Notes: generated from the letters alone by a model not told the origin. DNA of 64,000 nt from Bradyrhizobium amphicarpaeae (GCF_002266435.3 NZ_CP029426.2:3626001-3690000), one strand, 5' to 3'; shown: positions 27,913 to 37,372, counted from the first letter of the stretch. Numbers and translations: made by a program.

Positions 27913-29037
27913 ATGAACGCTCACCCATCGCTTGCCGTCGGACAGCCGATTGCGCCGCCACAAGCGATGTCACCTGCCGCAGCCGAGCCGGACGCCATGG
28001 TCCGCTTCGAAGGCATCTCGAAGACCTATCCGGCCTATCGCGGCAAGCCCGGCGTCAACGCGCTTGAGAATATCGATTTCGCCATTCCCCGCGGTTCCAT
28101 CACCGGCGTGATCGGCCGCTCCGGCGCCGGCAAGTCGAGCCTGGTTCGGCTCATCAACGGGCTGGAGAAGCCGACCACGGGGCGCGTCATCGTCGACGGC
28201 AACGATATCTCGGCGCTGGCGGGGCGCGAGCTGCGATTGGCGCAGCGTTCGATCGGCATGATCTTCCAGCATTTCAACCTGCTGTCCTCGCGCACCGCCG
28301 CCGACAACATCGCGCTGCCGCTCGAGATCGCCGGCTGGGCCAAGGCCGACATCAAGGCCCGCGTCAGCGAGCTGCTCGCGCTGGTCGGCATCGCCGACAA
28401 GCATGACCGCTATCCGTCCGAACTCTCCGGCGGCCAGAAGCAGCGCGTCGGCATTGCCCGCGCGCTGGCGACGCGGCCGAGCGTGCTGCTGTCGGACGAG
28501 GCGACGTCAGCGCTCGATCCGCAGACGACGCGCGCGATCCTCGATCTGCTCGCCAACATCAACCGCGAACTCGGGGTGACGATCGTACTGATCACCCACG
28601 AGATGTCGGTGGTGCGCCAGCTCGCCAGGGAAGTGGTCGTGCTCGATGCCGGCCGCGTGGTCGAGAGCGGCCATGTCGCCGACATCTTCACCCACCCAAA
28701 ACATCCGATCACGCAGTCCTTCCTCGCGGAAGTCATCGGCGACAGCCTGCCGGTCTCGCTGGCGAGCCGCATCATGGCGGAGCCGCCCGTTGGCGGGCAG
28801 GCCGTGATCCGCATCCAGGTGCGCGGGGCAAGGGCCGGGGACACCGTGGTGGCGCGGCTCGCCCGCGAGCTCGGTCTCGACGTCGCGCTGCTGTCGGCGC
28901 GCATCGACGAGATCGGCGGCCAGCATGTCGGCTCACTCGTGATCGGCATCCCCGGCCGCGGCGACGTACAGGCGCGGGTTCTCGCCTGGCTCTCTCAGCA
29001 TCAATTCCCGGCGGAGCATCTCGGCCATGTCGCCTGA
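27913..29037 (+). CDS. metN: Methionine-type ABC transporter ATP-binding protein
   Basis: 374 residues: Walker A GRSGAGKSS, Q-loop FQHFNLLSS, signature LSGGQKQRVGIARAL, Walker B VLLSDEATSALD, H-loop LITHEMSVV, and a C-terminal NIL ligand-sensing domain (residues about 295-370), which identifies MetN. ATG 27913 is preferred over GTG 27892. It overlaps metI by 11 bp. No metQ lies in the window, so substrate assignment rests on family only. Confidence 0.93.
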   Translation: MNAHPSLAVGQPIAPPQAMSPAAAEPDAMVRFEGISKTYPAYRGKPGVNALENIDFAIPRGSITGVIGRSGAGKSSLVRLINGLEKPTTGRVIVDGNDISALAGRELRLAQRSIGMIFQHFNLLSSRTAADNIALPLEIAGWAKADIKARVSELLALVGIADKHDRYPSELSGGQKQRVGIARALATRPSVLLSDEATSALDPQTTRAILDLLANINRELGVTIVLITHEMSVVRQLAREVVVLDAGRVVESGHVADIFTHPKHPITQSFLAEVIGDSLPVSLASRIMAEPPVGGQAVIRIQVRGARAGDTVVARLARELGLDVALLSARIDEIGGQHVGSLVIGIPGRGDVQARVLAWLSQHQFPAEHLGHVA

Positions 29038-29692
29038 GCTCATCAATCTGATCATCCAGGCCACGGCCGAGAGCCTGTACATGGTCGGCATCGCGGCGCT
29101 ACTCGGCACCGCCTTCGGCCTGCCGCTCGGCGTCTTCCTCGCGACAAGCCGGAAAGGGGAGCTGTTTGCCGCTCCCATCGTCAATCGCGTGCTCGGCGCC
29201 ATCGTCAATGCGACGCGCTCGACGCCCTTCATCATCCTGGTCGTCGCCATCATCCCGTTCACGCGCTTCGTCGCCGGCACCTCGATCGGTTCGACCGCCG
29301 CAATCGTGCCGCTGACGATCGCGTCGGCGCCGTTCATCGCGCGCCTGGTCGAAGCTGCCATTCGCGAGGTCGATGGCGGCCTGATCGAGACGGCGTCCTC
29401 GTTCGGGGCCTCGCCGCTCCAGATCGTGCTCAAGGTGCTGATCCCGGAGGCGATGCCGGGACTTCTGCTGGCACTGACGCTCGCCGTGGTCAGCCTGCTC
29501 GGCTATTCCGCGATGGTCGGTGCGGTCGGCGGCGGCGGCCTCGGCGATCTCGGCATCCGCTACGGCTACCAGCGCTTCATGCCGGAGATGATGCTGGCCG
29601 TCGTCGTGGTGCTGATCGCGCTGGTGCAGCTCGTGCAGAGCGCCGGTGATTATCTGGCCTGCCGGGTCAACCGCCGGCTGCGGCATCACTGA
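29027..29692 (+). CDS. metI: Methionine-type ABC transporter permease
   Basis: 221 residues with five or six membrane helices and the binding-protein-dependent permease EAA loop (EAAIREVDGGLIETASSFGASPLQIVLKVLIPEA). Opening PELINLIIQATAESLYMV is typical of MetI. It is translationally coupled to metN. Confidence 0.93.
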   Translation: MSPELINLIIQATAESLYMVGIAALLGTAFGLPLGVFLATSRKGELFAAPIVNRVLGAIVNATRSTPFIILVVAIIPFTRFVAGTSIGSTAAIVPLTIASAPFIARLVEAAIREVDGGLIETASSFGASPLQIVLKVLIPEAMPGLLLALTLAVVSLLGYSAMVGAVGGGGLGDLGIRYGYQRFMPEMMLAVVVVLIALVQLVQSAGDYLACRVNRRLRHH

Positions 29693-29701
29693 TCGTCAGA
29701 C

Positions 29702-29714
29702 TGGAAATATTCCA
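29702..29714. promoter_or_regulatory. Palindrome and TTCTAA half-sites upstream of the TonB receptor
   Basis: TGGAA-ATA-TTCCA at 29702-29714, followed by TTCTAAA (29716-29722) and TTCTAA (29786-29791). TTCTAAA is one arm of the rhizobial Irr (ICE) box, but the other arm is missing, so iron control is only a suggestion from these motifs. Confidence 0.25.
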
Positions 29715-29885
29715 ATTCTAAAGCAGCGACGTCGCAGCGCGCGTGAGCGCATTCGTCGCACGCGCTGCGCACACGTCTGGAGAAATTCTAACGGCGTTCC
29801 TATCGCACTCCCAAACCGCCTGAGTTAGGGCGGGACATCAAAAACGATACCGGCAAAGCCGGCAGTGCGCGGGGCCTCGAACGAC

Positions 29886-32180
29886 GTGACCAACTTCCAG
29901 ATTTCTTCGCGTGAGCGCACGCATCGTCGACAGATTCGCATGCTGCTGCTCGGGGCTGTCAGCACAATCTCGCTCCTTGTTCCCTGCAACGCCGTGAAGG
30001 CGCAGACGCAAATTCCCGCCGTCACCGTCGACGCGCCAACTCAGCGCACCCGCCCTGCTGCGGTTGCTTCGTCGCGAAGGGCGGCGACACGCACCTCCCG
30101 TGCCGATCGTCGCTCTCCCGCGCAGCCGGCCACGCCGACCCGGTCGGCCTCATCGAACGGCGCGACGGGCGAACGTGCCAACGGTCCGGTGCGCGGTTTC
30201 GTTGCGACGAGAAGCGGCACGGCGACCAAGACCGATACGCCGCTGATCGAAACGCCGCAGTCGGTCTCCGTCGTCACCACCGACCAGGTCAGGAACCAGG
30301 GCGCGGTCTCGATCGGCGAGGCACTGCGCTATACCGCCGGCGTCAGCGGCGACGTCAATGGCGGCTCCGACACCCGCTTCGGCGCTCTGCAGATCCGCGG
30401 CTTCGACACCACCATGTCGGGCCTCTACGTCGACGGACTGCGGATCCCCTCGAGCAATTACGTGCACTTCAACGGCCTCGATCCCTACGGCGCCGAGCGC
30501 CTGGAAGTGCTCAAGGGCCCGTCATCGGCGATGTATGGCGGCAGCGGCACCGGCGGCATCCTCAACTACGTGACGAAGCTGCCGACCGCGCAGCAGTTCG
30601 GCGAGGTTTCGATCTCCGGCGGCAGCTTCAACCGCTACCAGGGCCAGTTCGACATGGGCGGTCCCGCCAACAAGGAGGGCACGGTGCTGTGGCGCCTCAC
30701 CGGCGTCGTCCGCGACGGCGAGACCCAGGTCGACTTCACCAAGGACAACCGCGTCTTCATCGCGCCGGCCGTGACGTTCAAGCCGAACGAGGACACCACG
30801 CTCACGATCCTCGCCAATTACCAGCGCGACCGGGCAGGGTGGGGGCTGCAGTTCCTGCCGGCCTCGGGCACGGTGTCGCCGAACAACGGCCGCACCATCC
30901 CGGTCTCGTTCTTCGCGGGCGTGCCGAGCTTCGATGCGTTCAACACCGAGATCGCGACCGCCGGCTACCAGCTCTCGCATAATTTCACAGACAACATCAC
31001 GTTCCGGCAGAACCTGCGCTACGCCTACCAGCACAACGAGGAGAAGGTGTTTTACGGCGCCGGCTATACCAATGAAGCGACCGGCGACTATGGCCGCGTC
31101 GGCAGCTACAGCAACTCCTACATCAACTCCTTTGCGGTGGACAATCAGCTCCAGGGCAAGTTCGCGACCGGGTTCCTGCAACACACCGTGCTGGCCGGCG
31201 TCGACTATCGCAACACCAGTTTCCGCGACACCGCCTTCGGCGTGACGACCTCGTCTCCGACGATCAACGTCTTCAACCCCGTCTACAGCTACGACTATGC
31301 CGTGGACACCACGCCCAACGATAATACCGGCGTCAAGCAATCGCAGACCGGCCTCTACCTGCAGGATCAGATCAAGCTCGGCCGGCTTTCGTTCCAGCTC
31401 GGCGGCCGCCAGGACTTCGTGACGACGCAGGTCGATAGCGGCATCGCCAACACGACGGTCGCGAAGGACGCGTCGGCCTTCACCGGCCGCGCCGCCGTGA
31501 TGTACAATTTCGACAACGGTATCGCGCCATACTTCAGCTATTCGGAATCTTTCCTGCCGGTGCTCGCGACAGCCAGCGGCCAGCTGCTCAATCCCGAGAC
31601 GGGCGTCCAATATGAGGTCGGCGTCAAGTACCAGCCGCTCGGCTGGAATGCGCTGTTCACCTTCGCGGCCTTCGACCTGACGCGCGATAACGTCGTCGTT
31701 TTCGTCCCCCCGACCTTTGCCGCCTCGCAGATCGGCCAGGTCAAATCGCGCGGCATCGAGCTGGAGGGCACGATGTCGCTCGCAGACGGCTGGAATCTGC
31801 GCGCCGCCTATGCCTATGTCGATGCCGAGCTGTCGCGGGATCCGGTCAATCTCGGCAAGGCGCCGACGACGGTGCCGCTCAACCGCGCGTCGCTGTGGAG
31901 CGACTATACGCTGCAGACCGGCCAGCTCGCCGGACTGCAATTCGGCGCCGGCATCCGCTATGTCGGCGCGACCTGGGGCGATGACGCCAACACCTTCAAG
32001 GTGCCGTCCGCGACCGTCCTGGATGCGCTGCTGGCCTATAGCAGGGACAATTGGCGGCTGTCGCTGAATGTCACCAACCTGACCGACCTGCACTATGTCG
32101 CGGCCTGCTACAACGCCACGTCGGGCTGCTTTTACGCCGAAGGCCGCAAGGCCATCGGCAAGCTGACCTACCGCTGGTGA
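29886..32180 (+). CDS. TonB-dependent siderophore receptor
   Basis: About 764 residues: signal peptide (LLGAVSTISLLVPCNAVKAQ), a Ser/Thr/Arg-rich linker, a plug domain (TPLIETPQSVSVVTTDQVRNQG; YVDGLRIP; LEVLKGPSSAMYGGSGTGGILN), and a 22-strand-type barrel ending in LTYRW. It imports ferric siderophore across the outer membrane. Start is uncertain: GTG 29886 has GGGG at about -12; GTG 29865 and ATG 29940 (just before the signal peptide) are alternatives. The next gene follows after 10 bp. Confidence 0.93.
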   Translation: MTNFQISSRERTHRRQIRMLLLGAVSTISLLVPCNAVKAQTQIPAVTVDAPTQRTRPAAVASSRRAATRTSRADRRSPAQPATPTRSASSNGATGERANGPVRGFVATRSGTATKTDTPLIETPQSVSVVTTDQVRNQGAVSIGEALRYTAGVSGDVNGGSDTRFGALQIRGFDTTMSGLYVDGLRIPSSNYVHFNGLDPYGAERLEVLKGPSSAMYGGSGTGGILNYVTKLPTAQQFGEVSISGGSFNRYQGQFDMGGPANKEGTVLWRLTGVVRDGETQVDFTKDNRVFIAPAVTFKPNEDTTLTILANYQRDRAGWGLQFLPASGTVSPNNGRTIPVSFFAGVPSFDAFNTEIATAGYQLSHNFTDNITFRQNLRYAYQHNEEKVFYGAGYTNEATGDYGRVGSYSNSYINSFAVDNQLQGKFATGFLQHTVLAGVDYRNTSFRDTAFGVTTSSPTINVFNPVYSYDYAVDTTPNDNTGVKQSQTGLYLQDQIKLGRLSFQLGGRQDFVTTQVDSGIANTTVAKDASAFTGRAAVMYNFDNGIAPYFSYSESFLPVLATASGQLLNPETGVQYEVGVKYQPLGWNALFTFAAFDLTRDNVVVFVPPTFAASQIGQVKSRGIELEGTMSLADGWNLRAAYAYVDAELSRDPVNLGKAPTTVPLNRASLWSDYTLQTGQLAGLQFGAGIRYVGATWGDDANTFKVPSATVLDALLAYSRDNWRLSLNVTNLTDLHYVAACYNATSGCFYAEGRKAIGKLTYRW

Positions 32181-32190
32181 GTGCAAGACG

Positions 32191-33480
32191 ATGAGAGCGA
32201 TATTCGGCAGGCTGCATCGTTGGGCGGGACTGCTCACGGCCGGATTCCTGTTCTTCTCCGGCATCACCGGAGCGATCATCTCCTGGGATCACGAACTCGA
32301 CGACGTCCTGAACAGCCATCTGTTCGACGTCACCAGCAAAGGCCCGGCGATCCCCTCGATCGAGCTCGCCGGGATGATCGAGCAGCGTGATCCCCGTGCG
32401 CGCGTCGTCTATCTCTTCATGACGCCGGAGCAGGGGCATTCGCTGTGGTTCTTCGTGATGCCGCGGATCGATCCGGCCACCGGCAAGCGCTACGCGCTCG
32501 ACTACAATCAGGTCTTCATCGATCCCAACACCGGCGCGGAGCTCGGCCGCCGCTATTGGGGCGCGGTCTGGCCTGTCACGCGGGAAAACTTCGTCTCGTT
32601 TCTCTACAAGCTGCACTACACGATGCACATTCCGGAGTTCTGGGGCAGCGACCGCTGGGGCATGCGCCTGCTCGGCGTCATCGCCATCATCTGGACCATC
32701 GATTGCTTCGTCGGCTTCTACCTGACACTGCCGTCGCGCCGGCGGGCCAAGGCGGCGCGGGCGCCTGCTGTCACGCGCCAGCTCGATCGCGGCTTCTGGG
32801 CGCGCTGGGCGCCGGCCTGGACCATCAAGACCTCCGGCAGTGCCTACCGGATCAATTTCGACATCCATCGCGCCTTCAGCCTGTGGACCTGGGGCGTGCT
32901 GTTCGTGATCGCCTTCACGGCGTTCTCGCTGAACCTCTATTTCGAGGTGTTCTCGCCGCTGATGAAGATGGTGTCGAACTACACGCCGACACCCTATGAG
33001 CAGCGGCCTTATCGCGATCTCGACGATCCCATCGAGCCCAAGGTCAGCTTCGCCGACATCGCCGCACGCGCCGCCGCCGACGGCAAGGCGCGGGGATGGA
33101 CGATCCCGGTCGGCTCGGTCAATTACGGCCCGGCCCATGGCGTCTATGCCGCGGCCTTCTTCCACCCCGGCGACGATCACGGCGCCGGCAGCGTCGGCCC
33201 GGCCCAGCTCTATTACGACAGTGAGGACGGTCGCCCGATCGGCGAACGGCTGCCCTGGGTCGGCACCGCCGCCGACATCTTCGTGCAGGCGCAGTTCCCG
33301 CTGCATTCGGGCCGCATCGTCGGCCTGTTCGGCCGCATCCTGATCTCGATCATGGGGCTGGTGGTGGCCGCGCTCTCGGTCACCGGCGTCGTGATCTGGT
33401 GGCGCAAGCGCCGCGCCCGTGTCCGCGTGCGCGAGACCGCGGCGATGCGGTTGAGCCGGCAGCTGACGCCGGCAGAGTAG
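32191..33480 (+). CDS. PepSY-associated TM helix protein, probable siderophore-linked reductase
   Basis: 429 residues with four main membrane helices: near 12-32, around 155-175, around 225-250 and 370-395. The first reads RLHRWAGLLTAGFLFFSGITG, typical of the PepSY_TM (PiuB-like) family. Conserved His (HR in LHRW; HYTMHIP; NFDIHRAFSLWTWG) are placed for haem binding. Neighbouring a TonB siderophore receptor, it probably reduces iron released from the siderophore in the inner membrane (inference from the family). Confidence 0.85.
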   Translation: MRAIFGRLHRWAGLLTAGFLFFSGITGAIISWDHELDDVLNSHLFDVTSKGPAIPSIELAGMIEQRDPRARVVYLFMTPEQGHSLWFFVMPRIDPATGKRYALDYNQVFIDPNTGAELGRRYWGAVWPVTRENFVSFLYKLHYTMHIPEFWGSDRWGMRLLGVIAIIWTIDCFVGFYLTLPSRRRAKAARAPAVTRQLDRGFWARWAPAWTIKTSGSAYRINFDIHRAFSLWTWGVLFVIAFTAFSLNLYFEVFSPLMKMVSNYTPTPYEQRPYRDLDDPIEPKVSFADIAARAAADGKARGWTIPVGSVNYGPAHGVYAAAFFHPGDDHGAGSVGPAQLYYDSEDGRPIGERLPWVGTAADIFVQAQFPLHSGRIVGLFGRILISIMGLVVAALSVTGVVIWWRKRRARVRVRETAAMRLSRQLTPAE

Positions 33481-33567
33481 GGCACGGTGAAACCGTTGTG
33501 GTGATGAACCTTCCGGCTTCGCTGGGCCACAAAGATGGGAGATATCCCCCGGTCCCCGCGGATCCCC

Positions 33568-34383
33568 ATGAAATCCTGTGCCTTGCTTTGCCTGATCGTC
33601 CTGGCGGCGCCCGTCCGGGCCGCAGCGCCCGAGCAGTCCTATCTCGACCTGCGCGATCGCTACATCGCAAGGTTCTCGAAGGCGAAGGAGAGCGACGCGC
33701 TTTCCAAACAGCATGACGCGGCTCTGAAAGATCTGACGGGGGTGTTGCGCGGCCTGATCGGTCCGGTCACGATCAAGGGGCTCCCGACAGACGGCAAGTC
33801 GAACGTCGACACGCTCTTCAGGGAGGACTCCGGCTTCGGCCATCTCGACGGGCTCGGCTTCGCCTCCGACGGCGACAAGATGCAGGCCGTGGTGACGACG
33901 ACCGGGTTGCTCAGGCACTGGCTGCGCGAGCGCCGCGAGGACGGCCTGCCGCAGGAGATCGGTGCCGCGCTCAGGTCGGACCGTTTCTACTATTACGCCA
34001 TCCAGGACGCCGCCTTCGCCAAATACGCCGAGTTGCCGATCACCAAGCCCGCATCTGCGAGCGCAGCGGTGGCCGTGCTGGGCGTGCGCGGTAACGGCGA
34101 CCTGAAGGGCCCACCGAGCGAGATCGGCGTGGTCGCGATCCAGGGTGACAAGGTCTTCTTCCTTGCCGCAACCAACGCCGTGAAGACCGCCGAGATCCCT
34201 GCCTGCGAGAAGGTCTGGAAGCAGATGATGGCCAGGACAAATCCGCAGGATGCCATGGCCAGGGAAGACCAGGCGATGGACGCCTACACCAAATGCTTCG
34301 CCAAGGAAGCCCCCAGCCAGAGCTGGTACGGAGCCGCTGTGAAGAAGGCGCAGGGCCAGCTGGAGCTGCTGCCGCTACGGTAG
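33568..34383 (+). CDS. Secreted protein of unknown function
   Basis: 271 residues from ATG 33568, which begins directly at a signal peptide (MKSCALLCLIVLAAPVRAAA). ATG 33535 would add 11 residues. The mature part is alpha-helix-rich, with three cysteines including ACEKVW and YTKCFAKEAP, possibly forming a disulfide. No family recognised. It lies 87 bp after the PepSY gene and may belong to the iron-uptake unit. Its 3' end overlaps the SMP-30 gene convergently by 9 bp. Confidence 0.7.
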   Translation: MKSCALLCLIVLAAPVRAAAPEQSYLDLRDRYIARFSKAKESDALSKQHDAALKDLTGVLRGLIGPVTIKGLPTDGKSNVDTLFREDSGFGHLDGLGFASDGDKMQAVVTTTGLLRHWLRERREDGLPQEIGAALRSDRFYYYAIQDAAFAKYAELPITKPASASAAVAVLGVRGNGDLKGPPSEIGVVAIQGDKVFFLAATNAVKTAEIPACEKVWKQMMARTNPQDAMAREDQAMDAYTKCFAKEAPSQSWYGAAVKKAQGQLELLPLR

Positions 34384-35274
34384 AGTCTGAAAGCGATGTT
34401 CCGGTAGCCCTTGTGCGATGCCGTGAATGGCCAGGAGATGGCCGGCCTGAGGCTCGGCACCGAGTTGCTGATGGTCCAGGAATTTCATGGCCGTCGTCAC
34501 GAACAGCGTCTTGAAATCGCGTCCGCCGAAGCACAGGCAGGTCGGGTTGGTCACGGGCAGCGGAATGACCCTGTCGATCCCGCCATCCGGCCGGTAGCGC
34601 ACCACCCGGCCGCCGGAGAAGAACGCCGTCCACACCCCGCCATCGACGTCAACGCACGCGCCGTCAGGTCTTTCCCCGGACGCGCTGTAATCGGCGAACA
34701 GTCGCCCGTTGCGGATAGTGCCGTCGTCGAGGTCGAAATCGAACGCCCAGCTGCGGTGGCGCCGGGTGTCCGTGAAATAGAGCGTGCGATTGTCAGGCGA
34801 GAACGCGATCCCGTTGGTCACGATGACGTCTTCGAACAGGCGCGTCACCTTGCCGTCGCCGTCCACGCGATACAGCGCCCCGTTCCGCCGGTGCAGCTGA
34901 TTGTCCATGGTGCCGATCCACAGGCGCCCGCGAGCATCCACGCGGCCGTCGTTGAGGCGATTGTCGAAACCGGTCTCGACCTCGCAGAGTTCAGCGAGAG
35001 GAGAGCCGTCGGTGGCACGGCGAAACAAGCGCAGATCGAGCGCGAGCAGATGCCCGCCGTCCGCGGTCAGGGCCTGGCTGCCGAGAAATCGGCAATCGTG
35101 GTGAGAAACCTGATGGTCACCCGTCTCCGGATCGAACGATTGATGCAGCTGGCCATCGATATCGATCCACCAGAGCTTACGGGTCCGCTCGCACCACAAC
35201 GGCGTCTCGCCGAGAATGTCGGCGGCGGCGACCGCGGTCTCGACCCTGTTGGGAGAGATTAAATCGATGCTCAT
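34375..35274 (-). CDS. SMP-30/gluconolactonase/LRE-family hydrolase
   Basis: 299 residues forming a six-bladed beta propeller. Metal-site residues appear in order: Glu in LGETPLWCER, Asn/Asp in RLNDGRVDARGRLWIGTMD, Asn in VTNGIAFSPDNRTLYFTDT and Asp in PDGACVDVDGGVW. The family hydrolyses sugar or other lactones. It overlaps the M24 gene by 4 bp (ATGA) and is last in the GntR-M24-SMP30 minus operon, which suggests a lactone intermediate in the pathway. Confidence 0.9.
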   Translation of the reverse strand: MSIDLISPNRVETAVAAADILGETPLWCERTRKLWWIDIDGQLHQSFDPETGDHQVSHHDCRFLGSQALTADGGHLLALDLRLFRRATDGSPLAELCEVETGFDNRLNDGRVDARGRLWIGTMDNQLHRRNGALYRVDGDGKVTRLFEDVIVTNGIAFSPDNRTLYFTDTRRHRSWAFDFDLDDGTIRNGRLFADYSASGERPDGACVDVDGGVWTAFFSGGRVVRYRPDGGIDRVIPLPVTNPTCLCFGGRDFKTLFVTTAMKFLDHQQLGAEPQAGHLLAIHGIAQGLPEHRFQTLP

Positions 35275-36440
35275 GACGGAATGCGATTCCAGCCGCGTCC
35301 GCTGTCACCAAAGGCCTGATATCCGCTCGCGGTGACGGCAATCGTGTCCTCGAGCTTGATGAAGCCGCGCGCGTGGGGCAGCGTCGTCTCGATCGAGACG
35401 ACCATGCCGGCTTCAAGCGGCGCGTCGGCGTCGTCGGCCGGATAGGGGATCGGGCCGTTTGCGGTCAGGCGCGGCGCTTCGTGGCTGACGATGCCCATGC
35501 CATGGGCGACGAAGTGCATCTGCTTGCCGTGCGGAGATCGCGCCAGCGCTTCTTTAGCGGCACTATAGATCTCGCAGCCCGTCAAGCCTGCCCGTATTGG
35601 AGCTCGAGCAGCTTGTTGAATCACGTCGATCTCTCCCAGCAGATCGACAAGCTCGCTGTCGGGCGCCCCATGCACGGCCATTCGGCAGAGATCGCCGATA
35701 TATCCGTGGTAGTTTCCTCCCGAGTCCAGCGAGACGATATTGCCGGGCGCGAGACGTTGTTCGGAGGGCGCTCGGTTAAGGCTCGTTCCCACGGTCACCA
35801 GGGCATATTCGAAGATCATGCCGCGTGACAGTTCCGCCCGGCGCAATTGATCGATGATCTCGCTTTTGGTCTGGCCCACGCGGGTATGATCGACCACGTC
35901 CATCATGGATGCGACGACGCGCTCGGACGCCTCGCGCAGGATAGTCAGTTCCGCGGCGGTCTTGACCGATCGCAACCTTTCGAGCGGACGCATCGCCTCG
36001 ACAAGCCGGCAATTCGGGAGCGCCTTGCGCAACACCTCCGCCGCGTCCAACGGCAGGAAGGCCATCTCGACACCGATTCGAGGTGCCGGCGTCGCCACGG
36101 CCTTGATGTGGTCGAGTGCCAGCGTCATGGCCTCGACCGAGGTCGAAGAACCGAACACGGCCGGCGGCATCCAATGGCCGCCGGCAATTCTGTTCTGGAT
36201 GCTATCCCGTTCATTGCGATTGGCGATGTACACCGATGCGTCCAGCGCGCCCTTCACATAGACGAAGATCGGCAGATAGCGGCTGATGCCGATCGCTTCC
36301 ATGAAGGCGAACTGAAAGTGATAATACCCGCCGAGGAGGTACTGGGTGTTGTGCTTCGAGGTGACGATCAGAACGTCGATGCCGAAATCGTCGAGAAGGC
36401 CGTCCAGTCTGGCCGTTGAGAACGGAATGTTTGCGCTCAT
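35271..36440 (-). CDS. M24-family (creatinase/Xaa-Pro peptidase-like) metallohydrolase
   Basis: 389 residues: N-terminal creatinase-like domain (LIVTSKHNTQYLLGGYYH) and a pita-bread catalytic domain with all five metal ligands recognisable: Asp in VSLDSGG, Asp in IGDLCR, His in AHGMGIVSHE, Glu in VVSIETTLP and Glu in KLEDTIAV. Members act on peptides, creatine, ectoine derivatives and other C-N bonds; specificity cannot be read here. It sits between GntR (48-bp gap) and the lactonase. Confidence 0.9.
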   Translation of the reverse strand: MSANIPFSTARLDGLLDDFGIDVLIVTSKHNTQYLLGGYYHFQFAFMEAIGISRYLPIFVYVKGALDASVYIANRNERDSIQNRIAGGHWMPPAVFGSSTSVEAMTLALDHIKAVATPAPRIGVEMAFLPLDAAEVLRKALPNCRLVEAMRPLERLRSVKTAAELTILREASERVVASMMDVVDHTRVGQTKSEIIDQLRRAELSRGMIFEYALVTVGTSLNRAPSEQRLAPGNIVSLDSGGNYHGYIGDLCRMAVHGAPDSELVDLLGEIDVIQQAARAPIRAGLTGCEIYSAAKEALARSPHGKQMHFVAHGMGIVSHEAPRLTANGPIPYPADDADAPLEAGMVVSIETTLPHARGFIKLEDTIAVTASGYQAFGDSGRGWNRIPS

Positions 36441-36488
36441 TGATCGTTCTTCCGCATTGGCTGCTTGACGAGCGGCGGGCGAGGGCGG

Positions 36489-37148
36489 TCAGCCCTCCTT
36501 CCAGGACGACAAGGCATGCGCGACGCAGCCGTTGATGTGATCGCTCAGGATCGCTTTTGCCTGCTTGACGTTACGCTCCAAGGCGCATTCCAGCAGCGCT
36601 TTGTGCTGGTTCACCGTCTCCGCGCCCCGATAGCGCAGGGCATAGCGGAAATATTTGTCGAACACGACCGAGTGGGTGTGCATCAATTCGCGCGATCCGC
36701 ATGCGGAGATCAGCGCCTGGTGGAATTCGCCATCATAGCGCTTGCGTAGCTCGGGGTCGTCGCCCTCCTTGAGCACGGTGCGCTCGGTCGCCGCCAGCTT
36801 GTGATGCGCGGAGACGACACGGCCCTCCCATTCGACGTCGCCAGCCCGGAACGACTCGGCCATCGCGTGGTGCTCCAGCAGAATGCGCAGATCGGCGAGC
36901 TCGCGCAGGTTCTGGATCGAGATCGGCGCCACCTCGAAGCCGCGCTGCCCCTCGGCAACCACGAACCCTTCGGACGTCAGGCGATTGAGGATCTCCCGCA
37001 GAGTCGAGATGCTGACTCCGTAGTCCTCCTTCATCGCATCGAGCCGGAGACGTCCTGATGGCGTCAGCACACCGAAGATGATGTCGGATCGAATACGCTG
37101 ATAGCCGCTGTCGCCTGCCGACAGGGGTCGTTCCTCAAGTGACGTCAT
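36489..37148 (-). CDS. GntR-family regulator, FCD (FadR) subfamily
   Basis: 219 residues: winged helix-turn-helix (AMKEDYGVSISTLREILNRLTSEGFVV) and a C-terminal FCD ligand domain (ELADLRILLEHHAMAESF; DGEFHQALISACGS; HKALLECALERNVKQAKAILSDHI), where His/Asp residues bind metal and organic acids. Likely the local repressor of both arms, released by a pathway compound. ATG 37148 excludes an upstream stretch in the divergent promoter region. Confidence 0.93.
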   Translation of the reverse strand: MTSLEERPLSAGDSGYQRIRSDIIFGVLTPSGRLRLDAMKEDYGVSISTLREILNRLTSEGFVVAEGQRGFEVAPISIQNLRELADLRILLEHHAMAESFRAGDVEWEGRVVSAHHKLAATERTVLKEGDDPELRKRYDGEFHQALISACGSRELMHTHSVVFDKYFRYALRYRGAETVNQHKALLECALERNVKQAKAILSDHINGCVAHALSSWKEG

Positions 37149-37372
37149 GCGCGTAGTCCCGCCTGGGGATGGCCGGTCACGATCTCGCGGCCGAACCATC
37201 AATGTTGTCAGCACAATAGCAGAGTCGAACCACCTTATAAAAGGGCAAATCTCATATGAAAATGAATTCATCATTTGACATGGAAATATAATTATGTTGT
37301 CTGAATGAGCTGAGGGTATGGAAAATAATGGCTTAAGCCGTCGTCCGTACCCCGGTGAACAGGGAGGACGTG
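37149..37372. promoter_or_regulatory. Divergent promoter region of the catabolic locus
   Basis: 224 bp with an AT-rich core (about 37225-37310) against the GC-rich genome. TTGACA at 37275-37280 is a candidate -35 for the plus arm; no -10 is well spaced. ATGTTGTC recurs as a direct repeat at 37202-37209 and 37294-37301; the first is part of the inverted repeat TTGT-CAGC-ACAA (37205-37216). These are candidate GntR operators. Confidence 0.4.

Noticed and set aside
29706..29722. Complete Irr (ICE) box upstream of the TonB receptor
   Set aside because: Only the TTCTAAA half is present; the opposite arm does not match TTTAGAA.
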